Source: Paenibacillus radicis (ex Xue et al. 2023)
Lineage (GTDB): Bacteria > Bacillota > Bacilli > Paenibacillales > NBRC-103111
Direction of reading: 5' to 3'
Assembly (NCBI RefSeq): GCF_024722015.1
Contig: NZ_JANQBD010000002.1
Location: forward strand, 62,001-126,000
Length of the DNA stretch: 64,000 nt
Shown: positions 51,487-58,815 of the stretch, one piece after another
How positions within the stretch are numbered: position 1 is the stretch's first letter
How the letters are laid out: every line of letters begins with the position of its first letter
Program-made: the position numbers and the translations under genes
The notes under the pieces: model-generated
The model's input: the letters and a program-made list of their open reading frames with translations, nothing else
Told to the model about the DNA's origin: nothing
Databases searched by the model: none

Positions 51487-52332
51487 CTATTCATGCGCCT
51501 TATAAGGATTAATTAGAGCTTCAACCTTCTCGCCCAGCAGATCAAATAAAATAACAATGATAAGTAAAGACAATCCTGGCATTAGAGCAATCCACCATTG
51601 TCCGGTACTCAAATATTTGAGTGATTCCGACAAGATAACTCCGATTCCCGGCTGATGCGGGGACAACCCAAATCCTAAAAAGGTAAGCGAGGCTTCATGA
51701 AGTATCGCATGCGGAAACATTAAAATCAGTCCTACCAAAAATTGCGGAAGCACATGAGGCAAAATATGATGTCTGGCGATATACCAGTTACTTTTTCCAA
51801 AGCTTCTTGATGCCAGAACATATTGACTCGATTTTAGCTGCAAAACCTCTGCACGAATGACACGTGCAATATAAGTCCAGTGGGTTAGAATGATGCCAAT
51901 AATGATACCTTGTGGTCCCTTTCCCAGTACAAAAGAAATCAAGATAAGAAAAATCAAGTGAGGCAAACCCATGACTACATCGATAAGCCAATTGATGAAC
52001 GTATCCAACTTTTTACCGCCTATCGCTGCTGCAACTCCCAATATAAGAGCGATAATACCGCTCGCTACAGTAGCTACTACTCCGATGATAATGCTAAGCG
52101 ATAATCCTTTAACCGTTCGCAGGAACATATCGCGTCCAAACCAATCGGTTCCATAAATATGACTGAGTGATGGTTGAAGATTTTTTTCAGTAAAGCTTAC
52201 ACGAAGCGTCTCTTCTGTTATCAGATTCCCTGTTAGGAGAATGGTACTTAGCAATACTACGCAGAGAGCGATATAAAGTAAGGTTTGCTGCCTCCTATTA
52301 AAAAGCCTTTTGCGTAAAAGCTTGTTTGCAGC
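51487..52332 (-). CDS. ABC transporter permease, OppC/NikC-like; start codon unclear
   Basis: The permease signature EASLTFLGFGLSPHQPGIGVILSE (BPD_transp_1 EAA-like loop) and five to six membrane segments identify it. The frame is open from 52349 but contains no ATG, GTG or TTG until TTG 52254, which has no ribosome site and would cut the first membrane segment (LLYIALCVVLLSTILLTG). A strong AGGAGG lies at about 52282-52287 without a usual start after it. The end given (52332) is a guess for the true start. Either a non-standard start is used or the start codon was lost by mutation. Confidence 0.65.
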   Translation of the reverse strand, partial: AANKLLRKRLFNRRQQTLLYIALCVVLLSTILLTGNLITEETLRVSFTEKNLQPSLSHIYGTDWFGRDMFLRTVKGLSLSIIIGVVATVASGIIALILGVAAAIGGKKLDTFINWLIDVVMGLPHLIFLILISFVLGKGPQGIIIGIILTHWTYIARVIRAEVLQLKSSQYVLASRSFGKSNWYIARHHILPHVLPQFLVGLILMFPHAILHEASLTFLGFGLSPHQPGIGVILSESLKYLSTGQWWIALMPGLSLLIIVILFDLLGEKVEALINPYKAHE

Positions 52333-52336
52333 TTTA

Positions 52337-53368
52337 TCAGAGTAGATTCCCCTCTCTTATGCGTGGATCTACCAAGGCATACAGGATATTGGCTATAAAG
52401 TTTCCAATGAACACAAATGCGGCTGCAAATAAGCTAATTCCTACAAGAAGCGGAAGGTCCCCTCTAATACCGGCATGCACAACCGCATTGCCAAGCCCCG
52501 GATAAGAAAAGATTCCCTCCGCCAAAGTAGAACCCCCGAACAATTCTGCGATTGAAGCAAATTGTAACGTAATAGCCGGTAACAGAATATTTCGAAGACC
52601 ATGCCTTCTTACAATCATCCATGTGCTTTCTCCTCTTGCTTTAGCAAAGAGCGTATAATCGCTATCCAATACATCGATAAATTTGCGCCTTGTATGCATA
52701 GCTATGCTCGCAACCCCTGTCAAGCTCAAGGTCAGCGCAGGCAAAATGAGATGGTACAGCCTGTCTCCCCAACTTATATCACCTGCATACACATGAATCG
52801 GAGCACTCAGTCCTATCGGAAACCATCCCAGCTTAACTGAGAAAACTATCAGAAGTAAAATCCCTACCCAGAAGATGGGTGCTGACGCCAAAGTCAAGCA
52901 ATAAAGTTTAATTACCTTGTCTACAAGCTTGCCCTTGTACACAGCACTAATAATTCCCATCACAAAACCAAGAACACCGGATAATGCCCATGCGATTCCC
53001 ATTAGAAGCAGAGATGCAGAGAATTTTTCCACAATAACAGTCTTAACCGGTTGATTATAAACGATGCTGGTTCCCATGTTGCCGCTAAGGAGCCCTTTTA
53101 TCCATTTGATATACCTCACAGTAAAGCTGTCATTCAGTCCCCAATATTCACGCAAATTATTTATTTGCTCCTGCGGTAGTGAAGCATGCTCTCCACCAAT
53201 ATAGGCTTCAATCGGATCAATCGGGGAAAACTTCATTAAGATAAAGCAAATAACCGTAACAGCAAAAAAAAGCAGGAGTAAGCGTACTATCTTTTTTATC
53301 AAAAATGTGATGATATGTACCGCCTTGGTGTGTTGGTTAAGTCTTTCATTTCTAAGCACTATTGACAT
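52337..53368 (-). CDS. ABC transporter permease, OppB/NikB-like
   Basis: A 343-residue permease with six membrane segments. It has the N-terminal FLIKKIVRLLLLFFAVTVICFIL helix and an MKFSPIDPIEAYIG motif, then FGGSTLAEGIFSYPGLG, the conserved EAA-like loop of this family. It starts two bases after the binding-protein stop, so the genes are co-transcribed. It transports the substrate bound by the lipoprotein upstream. Confidence 0.87.
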   Translation of the reverse strand: MSIVLRNERLNQHTKAVHIITFLIKKIVRLLLLFFAVTVICFILMKFSPIDPIEAYIGGEHASLPQEQINNLREYWGLNDSFTVRYIKWIKGLLSGNMGTSIVYNQPVKTVIVEKFSASLLLMGIAWALSGVLGFVMGIISAVYKGKLVDKVIKLYCLTLASAPIFWVGILLLIVFSVKLGWFPIGLSAPIHVYAGDISWGDRLYHLILPALTLSLTGVASIAMHTRRKFIDVLDSDYTLFAKARGESTWMIVRRHGLRNILLPAITLQFASIAELFGGSTLAEGIFSYPGLGNAVVHAGIRGDLPLLVGISLFAAAFVFIGNFIANILYALVDPRIREGNLL

Positions 53369-53369
53369 A

Positions 53370-54980
53370 TTACTTTTTCACCCAGTCTTTGATGTTATCC
53401 ACCGTTATCCAATAGGCGCCACGATGCGGAGCAGGCCTGAAATCACCGATTTCTACGTCGTTTTTGATATAAAAGGTATGATGAAACGCGACCATAGGAA
53501 TGAATGGGCTATCCCCCAATGAATTTGCCCCATATTTTCCATCCCATTGTGCTTTTTTCCATAATTCCATAGCTTCCTTCTGGTTGGTTGTTTGAATTGC
53601 TTTTCTCAAATATTCATCGACCTGTTCATTTTTGTAGCTTGGAGAATTTGTTGTGCCCTTTGTAATTCGATCTGAACTGAAATTGGTATAGATTTCAAAC
53701 GGGCTGTCCGCTCCTTTGCCGAAGAGATAAGCTTCCTTGTAGAGCAGCTTTTGATTGCTGATTTCATCCCAAACTTTGGCTTCCAGATTTATTTTAATGC
53801 CGATTTTCTTGGCGCTTTCCTGTGCCCCCAAAACAACCGCCTGCCTCTCGACTTCACCCGGAGTATACAGCAGAGTAAACTCCGCCTTCTTACCGTTTTT
53901 CTCGACAATACCGTCCTGATCTGTATCGGCCCATCCGCCCTCCTTAAGAATTCTCTTGGCCGCATCTACATCGGCATTCTTGAGATTATTCGCCTCATTG
54001 TCCCATGGCATCCCCGGATTATGGGAGTAAACGGGGCGTGCTCCACCATTTAATGCATTTGCCGCAATACCCGCCCGATCCATTCCATAGGATAACGCTC
54101 TTCTAATCGCTGGGTCGGAGGTCACATCATTGCCAATCGGTATTCCATCCATCACATAGGCACCTCTTTTTACAGTAGGTAGGCTAATTGATACAATATC
54201 CATCGTTTCGATACTTCGTTGGCTATATCCAGGGATGGGTTTGCCGATATAATCCATACTTACACGTGCCAGGTCAATTTCCCCTCTTTTGGCTCCCGCA
54301 AAGCTCGCATCCATATCCAAATACAAAAATGTCACCTTTTTAATATTCGGCTTTTTTCCGTAGTAAGATGGATTGGCTTCGATAATCAGCTTTTGTCCTT
54401 TTTGCCATTCAACAAACTTATAGGGTCCGGAGCCTATTGGATGCTGTCCATAACTGTCGTTATAGACGTGCTTAGGAATTATTGCAATCCGCGTTAATGT
54501 GTACTCGAAATTAGAATCCGGATTCTTTAATTGGAAGGTTACCGTATAGTCGTCTTCCGCTATTACCTTCTCTATGTTCGAGAGATCTATGTATGAGGTG
54601 GTTTCTCTAACCTTTTCAAACGTAAATACCACATCGCCTGCCGTAAACTTCTTACCATCGGAATATAGGACATCCTGCCGTAGATTGAGCGTTAGTTTTT
54701 TTCCGTCAGCACTTATAGTTCTTTTAGTAGCCAAGTCGTTGACAATGTTCATATCTTTATCAAACATAACCAGCTTGCTTTGAAACAAGGCCTCACCCAT
54801 TCCCGGCCAGTCGAAAGCAGGATCAAAGCCTTTAGCCGGCTCCCCTTTGATTGACACCACGATCTCGTCGGAAGAACCAGCCTTTGTTGCCTCTTCCCTT
54901 ATTGGGGCTGTTACATTTGTGCAACCAGCGGAAAGAACCGCAAGCGCCAGAACTGCTGTTAAACCTAATTTTCTTTTCAT
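53370..54980 (-). CDS. Nickel/peptide-type ABC transporter substrate-binding lipoprotein
   Basis: A 536-residue SBP family 5 protein. The lipobox is LSAGC with Cys20. The body has GxDPAFDWPGMGEALFQSKL, LTLNLRQDVLYSDGKKFTAGDVVFTFE and GPYKFVEWQKGQK. Family members carry peptides, nickel complexes or metallophores. A Fur/Zur-like palindrome between -35 and -10 of its promoter favours a metal-related substrate, which is inference. ATG 54980 follows AGGAGG. First gene of the operon. Confidence 0.87.
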   Translation of the reverse strand: MKRKLGLTAVLALAVLSAGCTNVTAPIREEATKAGSSDEIVVSIKGEPAKGFDPAFDWPGMGEALFQSKLVMFDKDMNIVNDLATKRTISADGKKLTLNLRQDVLYSDGKKFTAGDVVFTFEKVRETTSYIDLSNIEKVIAEDDYTVTFQLKNPDSNFEYTLTRIAIIPKHVYNDSYGQHPIGSGPYKFVEWQKGQKLIIEANPSYYGKKPNIKKVTFLYLDMDASFAGAKRGEIDLARVSMDYIGKPIPGYSQRSIETMDIVSISLPTVKRGAYVMDGIPIGNDVTSDPAIRRALSYGMDRAGIAANALNGGARPVYSHNPGMPWDNEANNLKNADVDAAKRILKEGGWADTDQDGIVEKNGKKAEFTLLYTPGEVERQAVVLGAQESAKKIGIKINLEAKVWDEISNQKLLYKEAYLFGKGADSPFEIYTNFSSDRITKGTTNSPSYKNEQVDEYLRKAIQTTNQKEAMELWKKAQWDGKYGANSLGDSPFIPMVAFHHTFYIKNDVEIGDFRPAPHRGAYWITVDNIKDWVKK

Positions 54981-55077
54981 CTCTTTCCTCCTGTTATAAA
55001 ATAGTACCGTTGCAGCGACTGAGGCTGCCAACCATGTAGTCCATGATTGGGATACAGGTAAACGATAAAGATCTTGT

Positions 55078-55110
55078 TTAAATAGTAATTTTTACTATTT
55101 AATTTGTCAA
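55078..55110 (-). promoter_or_regulatory. Promoter with embedded Fur/Zur-like palindrome
   Basis: On the minus strand TTGACA (55105-55110), 17 bases, TACTAT (55082-55087) forms a sigma-A promoter. Between and over the -10 lies a 25-bp palindrome (55078-55102) with arms TTAAATAGTAAT and TTTACTATTTAA, one mismatch. It resembles the Bacillus Zur box (TCGTAAT-N-ATTACGA) with symmetric C-to-A changes. Confidence 0.7.
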
Positions 55111-55278
55111 CAATTACTTTTTAAATTCACCAAGGGAGATTTATTATTATCATTAAATCCGCGGTTTTAAAATAATATTAGAAACAAAGATATTGGAGTT
55201 AAACCAATGTTGTCGAAGGCAACTGCTTAACTTGAAAGAAAAACCGTAAGTTGTTAGACGACCCATCATTCAAAAATT

Positions 55279-55322
55279 AAGGTGTCTTTCCCTTTGTAAA
55301 TAGGGGAAAAGACACCTTTTTA
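55279..55322 (+). terminator. Strong hairpin followed by T-tract ahead of a small gene
   Basis: GGTGTCTTTCCC and GGGGAAAAGACACC pair around CTTTGTAAATA and are followed by TTTTTA. On the minus strand AAAAAGG flanks it, so it could also work that way. It lies 30 bases before a plus-strand gene with no upstream plus-strand gene, so it may be an attenuator. Confidence 0.7.
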
Positions 55323-55353
55323 AAACACAATTACATAAAAAGGGGAGCTGAAA

Positions 55354-55533
55354 ATGAGATATGAGCTGATTCATTTATTGTCTCATCTGGAAGACGAACA
55401 AATCATGGCGTCCATTATCCAAAGCTTAAATACCGAAGACTTCGAAACATTCGTTTGCTACCTTGATTATACGAAGCCTGATGTACGGGAGCGTTGGTTG
55501 GAGATGTGTAACAAAATTCTTCGCTTGGAGTAA
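55354..55533 (+). CDS. Small protein of unknown function, 59 residues
   Basis: A short helical protein starting MRYELIHLLSHLEDEQIMAS and containing NTEDFETFVCYLDYTKP and RERWLEMCNKILRLE. ATG 55354 follows AAGGGGAG. It is a real candidate since it has a good ribosome site and a plausible soluble composition, although it is too short for standard ORF calling. It stands alone between the ABC operon promoter and the NUDIX gene. I do not recognise the family. Confidence 0.6.
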   Translation: MRYELIHLLSHLEDEQIMASIIQSLNTEDFETFVCYLDYTKPDVRERWLEMCNKILRLE

Positions 55534-55563
55534 GTCACGACCTCGACTTCTCATACGAAATAT

Positions 55564-56052
55564 TTAGCAATGAGTAAAGCGATGATCCTTAATCCATTCA
55601 GAGGCAATCAAATATACATGGTCTTTCATAAATGGACTAAATGTTGGGTCATTCATTATCTCTAGCTGCTTCGGAATCGTATCTACCAGCATAACAGCAT
55701 TGGTTTCAAATCCATCCGGTAACTCCCTGAGAATACGAACCTTTGATATATATATATTTTTCACAAATACAAGACGGGTCTTTTCATAGATTAAATATTG
55801 GCCAATCCTTTCAATCGAATCGAGTTCTCCTCCAGTCTCTTCATACATTTCCCTGATAGCAGCTTGTATAATAGACTCGCCTTCTTCCCTCTTCCCTCCA
55901 GGTAATTCCCAACCGCGAGAATGATGGCGAACAAGAACCAATTTACCTCGGTAGAAGGGGAAAGTCAGCACACAATTAGCTTCTTCAACTAGAGATTCCT
56001 TTGATAGGATTATATTTTGATCGGGCAAGGCACCTGGAAACTCATAATTCAT
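55564..56052 (-). CDS. NUDIX hydrolase in a folate-type operon
   Basis: A 162-residue NUDIX enzyme. The box GGKREEGESIIQAAIREMYEETGGEL matches GX5EX7REUXEEXGU when read in parts. It should hydrolyse a nucleoside- or pterin-diphosphate linkage. ATG 56052 follows GGTGG and overlaps the pabB end. Its place behind pabB and downstream of a ZTP riboswitch suggests it acts in folate synthesis, perhaps on dihydroneopterin triphosphate; this is inference. Confidence 0.8.
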   Translation of the reverse strand: MNYEFPGALPDQNIILSKESLVEEANCVLTFPFYRGKLVLVRHHSRGWELPGGKREEGESIIQAAIREMYEETGGELDSIERIGQYLIYEKTRLVFVKNIYISKVRILRELPDGFETNAVMLVDTIPKQLEIMNDPTFSPFMKDHVYLIASEWIKDHRFTHC

Positions 56053-57220
56053 TATTACCACCAACTTGCTTTTCGTTATTTATATGTTCGTTCCCATTCT
56101 GCTCATTACGATAAGTCAACACTCTGGATTTCGTTCTCATCTCATCATATTCACCCTCTGCGGTTGAGTCCCAAATAACCCCTCCACCTACACCGTAGAC
56201 CGCCAGCTGCGTATGCGTATCCACAAGAACTGTGCGAATTGCTACGTTAAACGTGATGCCTTCACCTGGTACAGCAAGCCCAATAGCACCGCAATAGATG
56301 TGACGTGGCTCCTTTTCCAAGGATGAGATGATTTTCATAGTAGATATTTTCGGGGCGCCGGTTATAGATCCGCATGGGAACATAGCCTGGAATACATCGA
56401 ATAAGCTGCTCCCAGCTTTTGTATTCGCTTCTACGGTTGAGGTCATTTGGAACAGGGTAGGGTATTCCTCGATTTCAAACAGCTTCGGAACCTTTATAGT
56501 GCCTGTCTTAGCAATTCGGCCTAAATCATTTCGAAGGAGATCTACGATCATCACATTTTCTGTCCGGTTCTTCTCGGATTCGAACAAAGCCTTTCTGCTC
56601 TCCGATTTGGGAACAGTACCTTTCATAGGCTTTGTACGAATGACATCCCTATCCCAATGAAAGAAAAGCTCGGGTGAAACAGACAGGATCCGATAACGCC
56701 CTACATTTAAATAGGCGGAATAATTAGTTTGCTGGACATCTCGCAAATCTTCGTAATAGGCAAAATCATCTCCAGTAAATTTAGCATGCAGTCGCGTCGA
56801 ATAGTTGACTTGATATGTCTCTCCTCGAGCAATCGCCTCATGAATCGTTTCAATGTTGTTTTCATATTCCACACGACTAGTGCTTTCACACCAATCTGAT
56901 ACGAAATACAACCCCTTCTCATTTATATCTTCTTCTATTGGTTTTTCGTAGACACCAAACCACACTAAAGGAAATTCTGCAGCAGACTCACAAACACTGA
57001 GATTTCTCTCGAAAGCGGGCGCGCATTCATAAGAAACATAACCAGCCACATAGAACTGCCCATCGATAGCTTCCTGTACCTTCTCGAATATCCCCTTAAC
57101 GTTTTCCAATTTGTGAGTTTGCCAAACCTGCAGAGGTTTCTCAAATTTCAATCTCTTCTGATTAAAATCAATGATAATGTTGGATTCGTGTTTCACACGC
57201 TTCACTCCACTCTTATTCAA
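56042..57220 (-). CDS. pabB: Aminodeoxychorismate synthase component I
   Basis: A 392-residue chorismate-binding enzyme that makes 4-amino-4-deoxychorismate for folate. Landmarks are GETYQVNYSTRL, SPELFFHWDRDVIRTKPMKGT with the reactive Lys in the PIKGT-like motif, IVDLLRNDLGR, FPCGSITGAPK and GEGITFNVAIRT, all typical of PabB. No PabC lyase fusion is present. TTG 57220 overlaps the stop of a small upstream frame (TTGA); GTG 57196 is the alternative start. It lies downstream of a ZTP riboswitch and ahead of the NUDIX gene. Confidence 0.87.
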   Translation of the reverse strand: MNKSGVKRVKHESNIIIDFNQKRLKFEKPLQVWQTHKLENVKGIFEKVQEAIDGQFYVAGYVSYECAPAFERNLSVCESAAEFPLVWFGVYEKPIEEDINEKGLYFVSDWCESTSRVEYENNIETIHEAIARGETYQVNYSTRLHAKFTGDDFAYYEDLRDVQQTNYSAYLNVGRYRILSVSPELFFHWDRDVIRTKPMKGTVPKSESRKALFESEKNRTENVMIVDLLRNDLGRIAKTGTIKVPKLFEIEEYPTLFQMTSTVEANTKAGSSLFDVFQAMFPCGSITGAPKISTMKIISSLEKEPRHIYCGAIGLAVPGEGITFNVAIRTVLVDTHTQLAVYGVGGGVIWDSTAEGEYDEMRTKSRVLTYRNEQNGNEHINNEKQVGGNNEL

Positions 57221-57336
57221 TTGGTCTTATAAACCTTTATAGGAGTCTGTTTTGTGCAAAATCCAAGGTTGATACCAAAGGGTACGATTTCCTCAATCCA
57301 GTTCACAGCTGAAGAAAAATCTTTGAAATAGTCCAT
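57217..57336 (-). CDS. Small protein (39 residues) between riboswitch and pabB
   Basis: MDYFKDFSSAVNWIEEIVPF then GINLGFCTKQTPIKVYKTN. ATG 57336 follows GGGAGG at nine bases, and the stop overlaps the pabB TTG start (TTGA), so translation of pabB is probably coupled. No family is recognised. A leader peptide or a PabA-interacting protein are possible but unsupported. The longer in-frame reading to 57438 crosses the riboswitch and is rejected. Confidence 0.5.
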   Translation of the reverse strand: MDYFKDFSSAVNWIEEIVPFGINLGFCTKQTPIKVYKTN

Positions 57337-57349
57337 GTATACATACCTC

Positions 57350-57470
57350 CCAGAAATAAAAAAAGCATTTGATCCAGAGATCAAATACTTTGCCCAGGCG
57401 TACGGCCATATATTATGTGCTCCCTCGTGGTTCACCACGTTTACGCCAGTTACACATATTAAATTTATCC
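57350..57470 (-). ncRNA. ZTP (ZMP) riboswitch, pfl motif
   Basis: On the minus strand the aptamer reads GTAACTGGCG, then GGTGAACCACGAGGGAGC, then CCGTACGCCTGGGCA, the conserved pfl-motif blocks. The outer stem is TATGTG/CACATA. The expression platform is a terminator, GTATTTGATC/GATCAAATGC then TTTTTTT (57352-57390), directly before the ribosome site of the 39-codon gene. It should turn on pabB and NUDIX when ZMP/ZTP rises, i.e. when 10-formyl-THF is short. The gene set fits that logic. Confidence 0.9.
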
Positions 57471-57528
57471 GAATCGGATTATTTTATTTAAAGGTCTCGC
57501 TTTGCTTCCAGGAAAACGTGTTAGAGAT

Positions 57529-58776
57529 TTAGTAGCTTAAGCCCGGATAAAGCGGAAATTGTGCTGTTAAATCTTTTACCATGCCTCTTACTTTTTCATG
57601 TACGGCTTCGTCCGATGGATTTTTTAATGTCAAAGCGACGATTTTCGCAATGCTTCTCATAGCTTCCTCATCCATTCCACGGGCGGTAGCAGCCGCTGTA
57701 CCAATACGAACTCCGCTTGTAATCATCGGTTTAGCAGGGTCAAAAGGAATTGCATTTTTGTTCACCGTTACCCCTACTTCATCCAACAAGTGTTCGGCAT
57801 CTTTACCGCTGATCTGGAGGCTGCGAAGGTCAATCAGCATCAGATGGTTATCTGTGCCTCCAGATACAAGATCGACGCCTTCAGCCAGCAGTGCTTCAGA
57901 CAAGACTTTTGCGTTATTAACAACGTTTTGAGCATATGTTTTAAAGGACGGTTGAAGCGCCTCGCCAAAAGCAACAGCTTTAGCAGCAATGATATGCATT
58001 AAAGGCCCGCCTTGAGTACCAGGAAATACTGCTTTATCTATCGCAGCTGCCCATGGCTTACGGCAAAGGATCATACCGCCGCGAGGACCGCGAAGCGTTT
58101 TATGAGTAGTTGTTGTTACAAAATGCGCATGTGGAACTGGATTCGGGTGCAAGCCTGCTGCAACAAGCCCAGCGATATGAGCCATGTCTACAAAGAACAA
58201 TGCGCCTACATCATTGGCGATAGCAGCCAAAGCTTCAAAATCGATGATGCGCGGATATGCACTGGCACCAGCCACGATCATACGAGGCTTATGCTTGAAA
58301 GCCAGTTTGCGAACCTCGTTATAATCAATATGCGAATCGCTTTCTCTTACGCCATAGGGAACAAAGTTGTACAAAATTCCAGAAGCATTAACAGGGCTGC
58401 CATGAGTCAAGTGACCGCCATGCGCCAGGTTCATGCCTAGAACCGTATCTCCAGCTTGCAGCGCTGCAAGATATACTGCCATGTTGGCTTGTGCGCCCGA
58501 ATGGGGCTGTACGTTAGCATGCTCAGCACCAAACAATTCTTTTGCACGGTCACGCGCGATGTCCTCTACGATATCTACGTACTCGCAACCACCATAGTAA
58601 CGTTTACTTGGGTAGCCTTCTGCATATTTATTGGTTAGAACCGTTCCCATCGCTTGTAGCACAGCTTCGCTAACGAAGTTCTCAGAAGCGATCAATTCGA
58701 TTTTGTCGCGTTGACGGCCAATCTCCAGATTCATAGCCTCAACAATTTTGGGATCTTGTTTTCGTAATTGCTCCAC
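57529..58776 (-). CDS. glyA: Serine hydroxymethyltransferase
   Basis: A 415-residue PLP enzyme interconverting serine and glycine with THF and 5,10-methylene-THF. Landmarks are [50 protein letters not shown] with the PLP-contacting Asp, [14 protein letters not shown] with the PLP Lys, and [11 protein letters not shown] at the C-terminus. Length is normal. GTG 58776 follows AAGGAGAACG. Next to pabB, it belongs to a one-carbon cluster. Its own promoter is short, in the 39 bases after metE. Confidence 0.93.
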   Translation of the reverse strand: MEQLRKQDPKIVEAMNLEIGRQRDKIELIASENFVSEAVLQAMGTVLTNKYAEGYPSKRYYGGCEYVDIVEDIARDRAKELFGAEHANVQPHSGAQANMAVYLAALQAGDTVLGMNLAHGGHLTHGSPVNASGILYNFVPYGVRESDSHIDYNEVRKLAFKHKPRMIVAGASAYPRIIDFEALAAIANDVGALFFVDMAHIAGLVAAGLHPNPVPHAHFVTTTTHKTLRGPRGGMILCRKPWAAAIDKAVFPGTQGGPLMHIIAAKAVAFGEALQPSFKTYAQNVVNNAKVLSEALLAEGVDLVSGGTDNHLMLIDLRSLQISGKDAEHLLDEVGVTVNKNAIPFDPAKPMITSGVRIGTAAATARGMDEEAMRSIAKIVALTLKNPSDEAVHEKVRGMVKDLTAQFPLYPGLSY

Positions 58777-58815
58777 AATAACGTTCTCCTTAGAATAGGT
58801 TGGTTAGTTTTGGGT

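Noticed and set aside
57217..57438. 73-codon reading of the small gene before pabB
   Set aside because: The first part lies in the ZTP aptamer and terminator; only the 39-codon start behind GGGAGG is credible.
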